DNA of 22,151 nucleotides from Spartobacteria bacterium (lineage in GTDB: Bacteria; Verrucomicrobiota; Verrucomicrobiia; Chthoniobacterales; Terrimicrobiaceae), in assembly GCA_947487745.1 (NCBI GenBank), contig CANKXQ010000001.1:1-22151 (forward strand). Reading direction: 5' to 3'. Below, piece by piece: positions 1 through 8,703 of the stretch (position 1 is its first letter; every line of letters starts with the position of its first letter). A program made the position numbers and the translations under genes. A model generated the notes under the pieces. That model ran no database searches. It was not told where the DNA came from and saw nothing but the letters and a program-made list of their open reading frames with translations.

Positions 1-987
1 GGTGTGATCGAATGAGGCGGTGCGGAGTTTCTGCTCCATGCGGCGGGCATCGTCTTCGGAGATGGCCTCGGCGGCTTTTTCCACAAGGCTCACGACATCG
101 CCCATGCCGAGGATGCGGCCTGCAAGGCGGTCGGGGTGGAAGACCTCGAACTGCTCGAGCTTTTCGCCTGTGCCGGCGAATTTGATCGGTTGGCCTGTGA
201 CGGAGCGGAGCGAGAGGGCGGCGCCGCCACGGGCATCGCCATCGAGCTTGGTGAGGATGATGCCGGTGAGACCGAGCGCGGCATGGAAGCGCTCGGCGAC
301 GCTTACAGCCTGCTGTCCGGTGGCGGCATCGCAGACGATGAGGATTTCCTGCGGCTGGAGAAAATCGCGGAGTTGCTTGAGTTCCTCGATGAGTGGCTCA
401 TCCAGTTCCTGTCGGCCTGCGGTGTCGAAGATCTGCACATTGCCGCCTGTCGCGGCGCACCACTCGAGCCCCTGCTTGGCGACCTTGAGCAAATCGGTCT
501 CGCCTTTTTCCGGGCGGAAAACAGGGACATCGATTTGGCCGCCGAGGACGGCAAGTTGGTCGATAGCGGCGGGACGATGGAGGTCGCACGCGATGAGAAG
601 CGGCGAGCGGCCCTGGGATTTCAACAGGCGGGCCAGCTTGGCGGAGGAGGTGGTTTTTCCCGCGCCGTTGAGGCCGACGATGAGAATGCGCGCGGGCTTG
701 TCGAGATTGAGCTCGGCGGCGTTGCCTCCGAGGAGCGCGCAGAGTTCCTCGTGAAAAATTTTTACGATCTGCTGGCCGGGCGTCACGCTGCGGAGAACCG
801 CTTCGCCGAGGGCCTTCTCTTTGACCTTGGCTATGAAATCCTTCGCAACCTGGAAGTGGACATCGGCATCAAGCAGGGCGAGGCGCACCTCGCGGAGGGC
901 GTCCGAGATATTGGATTCGCTGATCTTGCCCTGTCCACGGAGGTTTTTGAAAACATCCTGAAGTTTATCCGAGAGTCTGCCAAACAT
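1..987 (-). CDS. ffh: Signal recognition particle GTPase Ffh (3' part outside window)
   Basis: Protein component of the signal recognition particle, which binds signal sequences emerging from ribosomes and delivers them to FtsY at the inner membrane. The frame is open from the ATG at 987 to the window edge, giving 329 residues: the N domain (ALLDADVH near residue 37) and the G domain. GTPase motifs in order are GLNGAGKTT (105-113), a DLHRPAA stretch (135-141), DTAGR (188-192) and TKLDGDARGGAALS (246-259), then the LGMGD linker (293-297). The methionine-rich M domain that binds 4.5S RNA and signal peptides would lie to the left of the window. The P-loop carries Asn where the family usually has Gln (GLQGSGKTT). 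No Shine-Dalgarno sequence precedes the ATG. It is the last visible gene of the minus-strand block, 83 bases after the acidic protein gene. Family assignment is very secure. Confidence 0.96.
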   Translation of the reverse strand, partial: MFGRLSDKLQDVFKNLRGQGKISESNISDALREVRLALLDADVHFQVAKDFIAKVKEKALGEAVLRSVTPGQQIVKIFHEELCALLGGNAAELNLDKPARILIVGLNGAGKTTSSAKLARLLKSQGRSPLLIACDLHRPAAIDQLAVLGGQIDVPVFRPEKGETDLLKVAKQGLEWCAATGGNVQIFDTAGRQELDEPLIEELKQLRDFLQPQEILIVCDAATGQQAVSVAERFHAALGLTGIILTKLDGDARGGAALSLRSVTGQPIKFAGTGEKLEQFEVFHPDRLAGRILGMGDVVSLVEKAAEAISEDDARRMEQKLRTASFDHT

Positions 988-1070
988 GGGGCGTCAATGT
1001 AAGTGGAGGGAACGCGATGGGAAGGGGATTTTTGAATCCACGAGGGCTTCGGGCAAGGCGCGAAAGAGAA

Positions 1071-1730
1071 TCAGGCGTTGCCGTGGCGGTTGCGCCACTT
1101 GAGACGGTAGGTGCCCATATTATCCACGATGCGGTCGCGAATTTTAAAAACGAGACGGCGGGCATGGTTGGCGCGGCGACGATCGATAAGACCGGATTCC
1201 AGAAGGTTGTTCATGGCATCAAGGGCGTCGTTCGCTGCCTTCAAAGCCCGCTTGAGATAGGCAATCGTCATCCCGATTTCCGAACTGTCGTGACCGCACA
1301 GACCTGCTGCCAACTTGGCTCCGCAGATGGCGGAACGCGTGGCGAAGCGCACGGCCTCGGGGTGCTCGCGCAAGTCCTCGCGCGTGTCGAGAAGGCGGTT
1401 GATCCAACGGTGCAAGCGCAGGGTATCCTCGTAAACGGCGGAGTGGGTGAACTCCTCGAACTCGTCGTCGTATTCCTGCTCCTCCTCGTCGGTGAGGTAT
1501 TCCACCGCCTCGCTTAGAAAGTTCTCAAATTGCTCCTGCGTCTGCTCAGCCTCCTCAAAGATGCTCCAGCCCATTTCTTCGGCGACGATTTCATCGCAGT
1601 CCGGGTGATCCATGTATTTCTCAAGCAGCTGAAAATATTTTTCCGTATTCTGATCCTGCTGCTGGAGGAAGCGCTCCCACTTGTATTCGTCCCAGGCCTC
1701 CTCGTTCGGAAATTGGTTGTCGTCGGACAT
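1071..1730 (-). CDS. Uncharacterised acidic, helix-rich protein
   Basis: I do not recognise a family. The likely start is the ATG at 1730 (MSDDNQ), 10 bases after the rlmN stop; the frame extends upstream to 1766 but that would overlap rlmN. The 219-residue product has no signal peptide or membrane segment, so it should be cytoplasmic. Its halves are opposite in charge: residues 1 to about 95 are very rich in Glu and Asp (with EEEQEYDD near 83-90) and in Gln and aromatic residues, while the C-terminal half is predicted helical and ends strongly basic (RRRANHARR, then KWRNRH). It lies between rlmN and ffh and is probably co-transcribed with them, so a role near the ribosome or protein targeting is possible, but that is only context. 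The coding call rests on frame length, tight gene spacing and biased composition. Confidence 0.75.
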   Translation of the reverse strand: MSDDNQFPNEEAWDEYKWERFLQQQDQNTEKYFQLLEKYMDHPDCDEIVAEEMGWSIFEEAEQTQEQFENFLSEAVEYLTDEEEQEYDDEFEEFTHSAVYEDTLRLHRWINRLLDTREDLREHPEAVRFATRSAICGAKLAAGLCGHDSSEIGMTIAYLKRALKAANDALDAMNNLLESGLIDRRRANHARRLVFKIRDRIVDNMGTYRLKWRNRHGNA

Positions 1731-1740
1731 CACTAAACGG

Positions 1741-2811
1741 CTAAAGCAAGACAGGGGTCTGGGCAACGGATTTTTCGACCTGCAAGCGGAGCTGTCCGCA
1801 GGCTGCGGCGATGTCGTGCCCCTTCTCGCGCCGAAGGGTGGCCTCGGTTCCGGCCTGCTGAAGGATTTTGAGAAACGCCTCCTGACGGGCTTCGTCCGGG
1901 CGATCCCATTCCAGCCCCTCGACGGTGTTGTAGGGGATGAGGTTCACCTTGGCGTTGACGCGGCGGGCCTGGCGAGCAAGGAGGCGGGCCTGCTCAGGGG
2001 AGTCGTTGATGTCGCGGATGAGAATGAACTCGAAGGTGAGGCGTTGTTTTTTCAGACGCACATAATCCTCGCAGGCGGCGAGGAGTTCCTCGACGGGGTA
2101 TTTTTTGTTCACGGGCATGATACGTCCGCGGACATCATCCGTCGCCCCATGGAAGGAAATGGCGAGCCGCACCTGGAGCGGCTGCTCGCCGAGATCGCGA
2201 ATGCGCGGCACGAGGCCCGAGGTCGAAACCGTCATGTGGCGGGCGCCGACGCCCACACCCCAGGGTGCGTTGAGAATGCCAATGGCACGAAGGAGATTTT
2301 CGTAATTTGCCATCGGCTCGCCCATGCCCATGAAGACGATGTTGTTGATCTTCTCCCCGCTCTCAGCTTCGACCTGGAGGAATTGATCCACAATCTCGCC
2401 GGCGGTGAGGTTTCTTTTCCAACCCTCGAGCCCGCTGGCGCAAAATTTGCAGCCATAGGCGCAGCCGACCTGGCTGGAAATGCAGATCGTGCGGCGGTCC
2501 GAAGCCTCGCCGTAAAGAGCCGGGGAAGCGGGAATGAGGACGCTCTCGATGAGTTGTCCATCGGCAAGGCGGAAAAGAAATTTTCTGGTCGTGTCCCGCG
2601 CGCCGGTTTCGCGGATTTTGAGGAGGCGGGCGGCGGGAAATTCGCTTTCAAGCCGCTCGCGGAGTGCTGCGGGGAGATTGGACATTTCACGCCACTCACG
2701 GACGCGGCGGTGGAAAATCCACTCCAGCACCTGCGCGGCGCGGTAGGCAGGCTGCCCCCACGAGGCCATGCGCTCCTCCCAATCGGTCTTTGTCAGTGAG
2801 AGAGCCTCCAT
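1741..2811 (-). CDS. rlmN: 23S rRNA (A2503-C2)/tRNA (A37-C2) methyltransferase RlmN
   Basis: Radical SAM enzyme that methylates C2 of A2503 in 23S rRNA and of A37 in some tRNAs. The 356-residue product has the normal family length. The [4Fe-4S] cysteines are C117, C121 and C124 (CAYGCKFC). C110, seven residues before, and C338 in GHDIAAACGQL match the two further mechanistic cysteines of RlmN (118 and 355 in E. coli), one of which carries the methyl group. The SAM-binding GMGEPMANY motif is at 162-170 and STSG at 196-199. The start chosen is the ATG at 2811: it lies 1 base after the upstream stop and has a GGGAG ribosome-binding site a few bases before it. The 33 codons upstream in frame overlap the membrane-protein gene and are not family-like. 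Likely translationally coupled to the upstream gene. Confidence 0.96.
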   Translation of the reverse strand: MEALSLTKTDWEERMASWGQPAYRAAQVLEWIFHRRVREWREMSNLPAALRERLESEFPAARLLKIRETGARDTTRKFLFRLADGQLIESVLIPASPALYGEASDRRTICISSQVGCAYGCKFCASGLEGWKRNLTAGEIVDQFLQVEAESGEKINNIVFMGMGEPMANYENLLRAIGILNAPWGVGVGARHMTVSTSGLVPRIRDLGEQPLQVRLAISFHGATDDVRGRIMPVNKKYPVEELLAACEDYVRLKKQRLTFEFILIRDINDSPEQARLLARQARRVNAKVNLIPYNTVEGLEWDRPDEARQEAFLKILQQAGTEATLRREKGHDIAAACGQLRLQVEKSVAQTPVLL

Positions 2812-2812
2812 G

Positions 2813-4531
2813 TCACTCCCGGCGCGACCATCGGTCCCGATCAGCGAAGAGGATGCACTCCCCGTCGATCGGCAAAGGCGTGAAGACCGGCAACGAAAAA
2901 CCCTGAACATTCGGCGGGCGGGTGATCATGAAAACCCAGTCGGTGTAGGGGCCTTTGTAGATATCGCTGAAGAGCGGACGGTTTCCGGTGATGGGCGTGA
3001 GGTAGAGTCCGGAGAGTGGCGCGCCCAGCACACGAAAATCGCTGATGCGGTTGAAGTCCTTGATGGTCTTCGGCAGGAGGAGGGATTTGCGCTGGGCATA
3101 CCATGCGGTCGCCCAGGGCATATCGGTCGCGATGGCTTCATCCTTGCCATACCATTCGCCCAAAACAGCGATAAAAGGCGGCACATAGGGCGGCCACTGG
3201 ATGGCCATGTCTTTTCCCGCAAAGAGGGTCGCCATCATTGGCAGGGCACAAAGAAAAACGACAACGCCCAGAAAAACATTGCGCATCATGGGAATTGCAA
3301 TTTCAAGCCGGTTCCAGAGCACGATCAAAAATGCCAAGCCGAAGAAGACAAAAAGCGGGATGAACAAAACATGGAATTGGTTCGAGGAAACAACCCCCTC
3401 AACGCCGCAGAGACCCATTCCGACAAAGGCTCCAAGCCACATTAGAACCACGCACAGGCGGAAGGCGGAGGTCGCCGGGGATTTGAAACGGTGGAGCAGC
3501 GAAATGAAAAACGCGACAGCAACGATATTCATTCCGAGAAACGGGAAGATTTTTTCAGACTGGGCAAAGACGGCATTTTTAAGCCGGTTGAAAGGGTGAA
3601 TTCCCGAAAGCGGAGGAGGCTCGTTCAGCGAGCGCAGATAGACGGTTTCGGCGGTGTTAACGGGAGCAACCAGCTCGTAACCTGCAAGGCCGAGGGGATT
3701 GCCGCAGACGGCATAGTTCCGGACAGCCCAGGGAAGCGTGACAAGCAAGAGCGCAGCGAGGGCCACCAACCCTGCAATGCCGCGCGGATGGAAATAAAAG
3801 AGGGTGAAGACCAGCCATCCGAGGAAAATCCAGAATGTCGCCCCGTGAGCAAGAACCATGAGGCCAAAAACTGCTCCGGCTGCGAAAAGGAACATAAGCG
3901 AAGGCACAAACTCGTCGCGTTTTTCCATAGCCTTCAAGGTGAGCCAAGCGGCGCCGGAAAGGAGGAGGAGCAGGAGCATTTGAGGCAGTCCAGACAAGGA
4001 GAACTGCCACATCAGATCGCTAAGGATAATGATGGCGCAACCGAGAAGGGCGATCAGTTTGTCAAAGAGACGGCAGGCCACATGATACCAAATCCAGACA
4101 GAGAGGAAAAAAAGCAGAATGCAAGTGCCTGCGATAACGCGGTCTCCCACATAGACCAGATCAGTCGGCGTGAGCTTCCAAGAGGACTCCACCATTTTGA
4201 GAGGTATGGAATTGATGAGCGGATGAAGCGGGGATTGGAAAACATCAGGGAACTCGTCCTTGGGAATTTTTTTTCCTGCCGTCTCAAGCTGCCAAATCGC
4301 AAGCGGGCGGATGTATTGTGTGGAAAATCCATTTCCCATGGCGAGCTGGCGGGCGATTTGAGCCTGATCCATCGCCGTGGCGCTTGAGAGTCCACGGAAC
4401 TGAACGAAAAGATAGAGAAGGGTGAGAGTTAAAATGAGGGCGCCGAACATCGCCACCCGAATGACCGGAACGAGTCCACCTTGGTCGAGGGAGTGGACCA
4501 TGTCCTGAAGGCTTTTTCCTGAATGTGCCAT
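2813..4531 (-). CDS. Multi-pass membrane protein, GT-C glycosyltransferase-like
   Basis: A 572-residue inner-membrane protein. The first hydrophobic segment is near residues 22-45 and is followed by about ten more, ending in a soluble C-terminal part of roughly 120 residues. After the first helix comes an AMDQAQIARQLAMGNG stretch (53-68) with an Asp (D55), in the position where ArnT/PMT-type GT-C transferases carry a catalytic acid in the first periplasmic loop. The hydrophobic pattern and the short PWAVRNY-like loop also fit that superfamily, which transfers sugars from polyprenyl-linked donors. Donor and acceptor cannot be predicted. The gene starts 5 bases after the stop of the response regulator, across TAAAAAAAATG, with no ribosome-binding site, which suggests reinitiation. 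GT-C membership is an inference from topology and one motif; an unrelated permease-like fold is not excluded. Confidence 0.7.
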   Translation of the reverse strand: MAHSGKSLQDMVHSLDQGGLVPVIRVAMFGALILTLTLLYLFVQFRGLSSATAMDQAQIARQLAMGNGFSTQYIRPLAIWQLETAGKKIPKDEFPDVFQSPLHPLINSIPLKMVESSWKLTPTDLVYVGDRVIAGTCILLFFLSVWIWYHVACRLFDKLIALLGCAIIILSDLMWQFSLSGLPQMLLLLLLSGAAWLTLKAMEKRDEFVPSLMFLFAAGAVFGLMVLAHGATFWIFLGWLVFTLFYFHPRGIAGLVALAALLLVTLPWAVRNYAVCGNPLGLAGYELVAPVNTAETVYLRSLNEPPPLSGIHPFNRLKNAVFAQSEKIFPFLGMNIVAVAFFISLLHRFKSPATSAFRLCVVLMWLGAFVGMGLCGVEGVVSSNQFHVLFIPLFVFFGLAFLIVLWNRLEIAIPMMRNVFLGVVVFLCALPMMATLFAGKDMAIQWPPYVPPFIAVLGEWYGKDEAIATDMPWATAWYAQRKSLLLPKTIKDFNRISDFRVLGAPLSGLYLTPITGNRPLFSDIYKGPYTDWVFMITRPPNVQGFSLPVFTPLPIDGECILFADRDRWSRRE

Positions 4532-4536
4532 TTTTT

Positions 4537-5913
4537 TTAAGTGTGTGATAGGCGTTTGAAGAGATTCAATTCCTTGAGGCGACGATGCAATGTGCGGCGA
4601 CTGATGCCGAGTTTCTTGGCGGCTTCACTGCGGTTTTGACGGCATTCCTCAAGCGCGCGAAGGATAAGCGAGGTCTCGGTGTCGCGCAAATTCAATCCGC
4701 CGGGAGTAGTGGGTGGGTGGTTTTGATCGAGTGCAGCGATTTTTGGCGCGCGGAGGGTCGCCGGCATGTCGCGCAAGGTGATTTGCGGGCCGCAGGCCAT
4801 GACGACGCCGTGCTCCACCGCCGTCCGCAATTCGCGGACATTCCCGGGCCAATCGTATTCCAGCACCTTTTCCATCGCCTCTGGCGAGAGTGCGCGATGG
4901 GGTTTCCCGTTTTCGAGTGCGGTTTCCCGCAAAAAGGCGTCCACCAAAAGAGGGATGTCCACCTTGCGGTCGCGGAGAGGCGGCATGGTGATGGGAACCA
5001 CATGCAGGCGGAAGAAAAGGTCGTCGCGGAATTTGCCCTCGGCAACAAGTTTGGAGAGATCCTTGTTGGTTGCGGCAATGAGGCGCACATCGGCCGTAAG
5101 CGTTTCCCCGCCCCCCACCCTTTCGAAGGTTCTTTCGCCGAGGACGCGGAGGATTTTGACCTGTGTGGTGAGGTCGATCTCGCCGATCTCATCGAGAAAA
5201 AGTGTGCCGCCCTTGGCTTGCTCGAATCGCCCGATGCGGCGCTCGAAGGCTCCGGTGAAGGCGCCTTTTTCGTGGCCGAAAAGCTCGCTGGCGAGCAACT
5301 CGGGCGTGAGTGAGGCGCAGTGGACGGCGACGAATTTCTCCTTCGCGCGGCGACTGAGTTCGTGGATGGCATGGGCAGCGAGTTCCTTGCCGGTGCCGCT
5401 CTCGCCTTGCACAAGCACAGTGGCGCGCGAAGGAGCAACCTGCTTGATGGTGTCGAAGACCTCCACCATTGCCGGTGATCGGCCGATCATACCATCCACG
5501 CGGAACTGGTTCTGGACCTTCGAGCGGAGTTCCTTGTTTTCACGGCTGGTGTTGCGCTCGCGGAGGGCGCGCTTGATAAGGATTTCGAGCCGGTCGATGT
5601 TCACCGGCTTCGTGACAAAGTCGTAAGCTCCGCGCTTCATCGCTTCGACAGCGGTATCCACCGAACCGTAGGCAGTCATCATGATGCAAATCGGCGGGTT
5701 CGCTTTTTTAACAATCCGCTCAATGAGAGACATGCCATCATCCCCGCCAAGCCGCAGGTCGGTGAGCACGACATCCACTGGCACGCTCTCCAGGGTGGTT
5801 AGGGCACCATCGGCATCCGGTGCGACATAAACCTCGAACTCGGCATCCAGCGCATTGCGGAGACCGTCACGGGTATTTTTTTCGTCATCAACAATGAGCA
5901 GCGTTGCGGACAT
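4537..5913 (-). CDS. Sigma-54-dependent NtrC-family response regulator
   Basis: Cytoplasmic two-component transcription activator of 458 residues with the classical three domains. The receiver (about 3-118) has acidic pocket D9/D10, phosphoacceptor D52 in TDLRLGG, T80 and K102 (TKP). The AAA+ domain (about 142-375) has the Walker A motif GESGTGKE (170-177), the sigma-54-contacting GAFTGA loop (217-222), a Walker B region GGTLFLDEIGE (235-245) and the WPGNVREL motif (355-362). A Fis-type helix-turn-helix (NRSEAAKKLGISRRTLHRRL, 427-446) ends the protein. All key residues are present, so it should be functional. The start chosen is the ATG at 5913, which begins at the usual receiver N terminus; a TTG at 5949 would add 12 residues. 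No sensor kinase is encoded in the window, so its signal is unknown. It lies 57 bases after the DUF1501 gene. Confidence 0.95.
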   Translation of the reverse strand: MSATLLIVDDEKNTRDGLRNALDAEFEVYVAPDADGALTTLESVPVDVVLTDLRLGGDDGMSLIERIVKKANPPICIMMTAYGSVDTAVEAMKRGAYDFVTKPVNIDRLEILIKRALRERNTSRENKELRSKVQNQFRVDGMIGRSPAMVEVFDTIKQVAPSRATVLVQGESGTGKELAAHAIHELSRRAKEKFVAVHCASLTPELLASELFGHEKGAFTGAFERRIGRFEQAKGGTLFLDEIGEIDLTTQVKILRVLGERTFERVGGGETLTADVRLIAATNKDLSKLVAEGKFRDDLFFRLHVVPITMPPLRDRKVDIPLLVDAFLRETALENGKPHRALSPEAMEKVLEYDWPGNVRELRTAVEHGVVMACGPQITLRDMPATLRAPKIAALDQNHPPTTPGGLNLRDTETSLILRALEECRQNRSEAAKKLGISRRTLHRRLKELNLFKRLSHT

Positions 5914-5970
5914 CGCCACGAGTAGAAAGCAAACACGCCGCCGCATCAATCCTGCGCTCGAAGCCGGGGA

Positions 5971-7275
5971 TTAAACAAAAGGCAAGATGGGGAAGTTTCG
6001 TTTAAGAACCGGCTCGACGGGCGCTTTGAGCCATTTCGATAAAACGGTCGCGTAAACGCTGCGGAAGTCGATGCCATGAATGATGTCGCCATCGTGCAAT
6101 TGCGTCAGGCTGGGAGCGGTTCCGAAGATGCCCGGCTTCAGTTTTCCGCCAACAACGAAAAGTGGAGCGGCGGCGCCATGGTCTGTGCCACCGCTGGCAT
6201 TTTCCTGAACCCGGCGGCCAAATTCACTGAAGCTCATCAGAAGGACACGATCAAAATTGCCTTGGGCCTTCAAATCCGCGCAAAAAGCGGAGAGCGAGGA
6301 GTCAAGTTCCGCCATGAGCCTTTCATGCGCGCCGACTTGGTTGCTGTGCGTGTCGTAGCCGCCTTGGGACACATAGTAAACCCGCGTGGGCATTCCCCCG
6401 CCGATGAGTCTGGCGACGAGATTGAGCGAGTCCGCAAGCCTGTTCGACGGATAGGAAGCTCCTGGCCGGGTGCGCTTGATGATCTCGGCCACCTTGTCGG
6501 AGCTCATGACTGCATTAAGGGAGGTTCGTTGGAGAAAATCCAGCGTATCACCGCTTGCATCCGCGTGCCCGGCGAGCATTCCAATGCTGCCCCCATCCAT
6601 CTGCCCGGAATCGAAATCATTCACCGAACGAAAAAACTCGTCCGCCGCATTGCGGTCGGATGCGGCTTTGAGGTCGAACCGGAATTGCTCCGGCCGGGAG
6701 AATGATATCCCGCGAGGTTCTGGCGCGGCAAAAGCCTGAGGAGTCTGTGATCCGATACTGACGCCGATGGATGGGTCTTCGCCCTTGCAGCAGGAGTCGA
6801 AATAGCGGCCCATCCATCCATACTTTTCCGTAACATCAGTGTCGGACGCCGTTTGCCAAATCTCAGTCGAACGAAAATGCGAGCGGTTCGGATTCGGGTA
6901 GCCCACGCCTTGCACTATCCCAAGGTGTCCCTCGTCGTAGAGTGACTTGAGCCCCTCAAGTTTGGGGTTCAATCCGAAATGGTCGTTCAATCGCAGGGTC
7001 TTTCCCCCGGGGATCGCAATGGTCGGGCGGGCACGGAAGTAGGCATCATCGGCAAACGGCACGAGAGTGTTGAGCCCATCGTTGCCTCCGGCAAGTTGAA
7101 GCACGATGAGAATCGGGCTGTCCTTACCTGTGGCGGTCTGAATGGCGGAGTCGGCAGCCATGGCGTCCAGCGTGAAAAATGTGCGCTCCAGAAAAGCAGG
7201 AATAGTCCATGAGACGGCACCACCGAGAAGGGAGGTGCGAAGGAATTGTCTTCGGGTGTGGAGGGTGTGTTTCAT
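5971..7275 (-). CDS. DUF1501 protein with Tat signal
   Basis: A 434-residue exported protein of the DUF1501 family (alkaline-phosphatase/sulfatase-like fold, biochemical role not established). The start at 7275 gives a twin-arginine signal, TRRQFLR at residues 7-13, followed by a hydrophobic stretch and an AMAADS cleavage region, so it should leave the cytoplasm folded. Family motifs seen are LQLAGGNDGLNTL, GYPNPNRSHFRS, the SFSEFGRRVQEN block and GGTDHG near the C terminus. Its ATG overlaps the stop of the DUF1800 gene in an ATGA, and there is no ribosome-binding site, so the two are translationally coupled. A longer in-frame opening up to 7428 is rejected because it runs antisense-like through the DUF1800 3' end and lacks the Tat motif at its start. 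The DUF1800/DUF1501 pair is common in Planctomycetota and Verrucomicrobiota. Confidence 0.93.
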   Translation of the reverse strand: MKHTLHTRRQFLRTSLLGGAVSWTIPAFLERTFFTLDAMAADSAIQTATGKDSPILIVLQLAGGNDGLNTLVPFADDAYFRARPTIAIPGGKTLRLNDHFGLNPKLEGLKSLYDEGHLGIVQGVGYPNPNRSHFRSTEIWQTASDTDVTEKYGWMGRYFDSCCKGEDPSIGVSIGSQTPQAFAAPEPRGISFSRPEQFRFDLKAASDRNAADEFFRSVNDFDSGQMDGGSIGMLAGHADASGDTLDFLQRTSLNAVMSSDKVAEIIKRTRPGASYPSNRLADSLNLVARLIGGGMPTRVYYVSQGGYDTHSNQVGAHERLMAELDSSLSAFCADLKAQGNFDRVLLMSFSEFGRRVQENASGGTDHGAAAPLFVVGGKLKPGIFGTAPSLTQLHDGDIIHGIDFRSVYATVLSKWLKAPVEPVLKRNFPILPFV

Positions 7276-8648
7276 GTCAGTTGGAAGTCCGGGGTGCTCA
7301 TCAACAAATGAACGATGTCGCGGCGGACGGCGGGCGCATTTCCATTTTTCTCCAAATGGTGAAAAGTCTTTTCGCGCAACTCGGGGTTCATGGGACCTTG
7401 GAAGAGACGCCACGAGAGAAGGTCGCACGCCTGCTGCGGCGTTGCCGCAGCGGGAAGGATTTTTTCAATATCCGGCGCGGCGTCACCCCCTCCCCTCACG
7501 AGCGTGCCGGATAGGTTGTAACGTAAGAGCAGGGTGGAGGAGCTGATCCAAGCTCGGCCGCCATCCCATCCCTTCACATTCGGCGGAGCGAAGAGCACTT
7601 GGCCCAGTTGCTCCAATGTGCGGTGCACAACCTTGAAATCAGGCAGGGGTCGTTCGAGAACTTTGCAGGTCTGGATGATCCACTGGACGGGGCTCTTGAT
7701 CTGACGCCGCCGGTATTTGGGAGCGTAGAACTCGCGGCTGAGAAAAATTCTTTCGAGAAAGTCTCCTGTTTGAAGACCAGAGGCGCGGTATTCAGAGGCC
7801 AAAACTTCGTTCAATGAAGCAGCGGGTTTTTCGCCGACATAGAAATTCCAAATTTTTGCCGAGATAAACTCCGCGCACTGCGGTCGGGATACAATCAGAT
7901 CAACTGTCGCATCGCCATCGAACGCGCCGGTTTTGCCGAAGATTTTTTTCACGCCGGCGTCGTGGTTTTTCCGGCCGAAATGAAAAGCGCCGGTTTCGGG
8001 ATTGATGCGGTAGCCGGTGAAGGCGCGGGCCGCCTCTTGAATATCCTCCTCGCTGTAATTTCCCTCGCCGAGGGTGAACAATTCCATGAGTTCGCGGGCG
8101 AAATTTTCATTCGGATGACCCGCCTTGCTTGAGTTCAGGTCAAGGTAGCGGATCATGGCGGGGTCTTTCGCCATCTCCTTGGCAAAAGGCGCAAAGGGGC
8201 CGAAGGCGCGAGCCCGCAGGGTTTGATTTTGTTGCAGAACAAGGAAGGGGTCGTTGACCTTCTGGATGCTTGTCGCCCAATGGCCATGCCAAAAAAGCAC
8301 ACACTTCTCGCGGGCCGGGTAGGGCGTGAAGGCCATGCGATGAATCCACCAGGCGCGGCTCTCCTGAGTTCGCTCCCTCGCCTGCATGTTCATGATTTTT
8401 CTCTTCTCCGCGACCTCTTCGGGCGTCATGGAGTCGTTTCCATGGCGCTGAAACTTCATCGGAGCGAACTCCGGAGCGGGAAAGAGATCCTCCTCCTCGC
8501 CTGCCGTCAAGAGACTGCGAACCGCTGCCGCATGCCCCATCGAATAGAGGCGCTGGATTTCCTCAGGCGAACCGCCGAACGCGGCGCGATTCAAAAGATG
8601 CGCGGCGGCAGCAAGAGTCCATTCGTGGGAGGGCAGCGGTGTGAGCAT
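7272..8648 (-). CDS. DUF1800 family protein
   Basis: A 458-residue member of the DUF1800 family, which is usually encoded beside DUF1501. Diagnostic segments are the N-terminal HLLNRAAFGGSPEEI, the FWHGHWATS block, NENFARELMELFTLGEGNYSEEDIQEAARAFTGY in the middle, and NVKGWDGGRAWISSSTLLLRYN towards the C terminus. The molecular function of the family is not known. The ATG at 8648 is preferred because it sits just before the first family motif; upstream codons to 8771 overlap the lipoprotein gene. No signal peptide is visible from either start, although its partner carries a Tat signal. No ribosome-binding site precedes the start. The 3' end overlaps the DUF1501 gene by 4 bases. Confidence 0.93.
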   Translation of the reverse strand: MLTPLPSHEWTLAAAAHLLNRAAFGGSPEEIQRLYSMGHAAAVRSLLTAGEEEDLFPAPEFAPMKFQRHGNDSMTPEEVAEKRKIMNMQARERTQESRAWWIHRMAFTPYPAREKCVLFWHGHWATSIQKVNDPFLVLQQNQTLRARAFGPFAPFAKEMAKDPAMIRYLDLNSSKAGHPNENFARELMELFTLGEGNYSEEDIQEAARAFTGYRINPETGAFHFGRKNHDAGVKKIFGKTGAFDGDATVDLIVSRPQCAEFISAKIWNFYVGEKPAASLNEVLASEYRASGLQTGDFLERIFLSREFYAPKYRRRQIKSPVQWIIQTCKVLERPLPDFKVVHRTLEQLGQVLFAPPNVKGWDGGRAWISSSTLLLRYNLSGTLVRGGGDAAPDIEKILPAAATPQQACDLLSWRLFQGPMNPELREKTFHHLEKNGNAPAVRRDIVHLLMSTPDFQLT

Positions 8649-8703
8649 ATGGGTTAAACACGCGACACCCAGCCAGAGTTGCGCTCGGATTTTGGAGGCG
8701 CTG

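Noticed and set aside
136..1002. Long plus-strand frame (288 codons)
   Set aside because: It is the antisense shadow of ffh, whose minus-strand translation matches every GTPase motif.
1681..2799. Plus-strand frame of 372 codons
   Set aside because: Lies opposite rlmN, which has complete radical SAM motifs; the plus-strand product shows no recognisable domain.
3491..4387. Plus-strand frame of 298 codons
   Set aside because: Antisense to the multi-pass membrane protein; its highly charged product is what the complement of hydrophobic codons yields.
4766..5626. Plus-strand frame of 286 codons
   Set aside because: Antisense to the AAA+ domain of the response regulator, which is intact.
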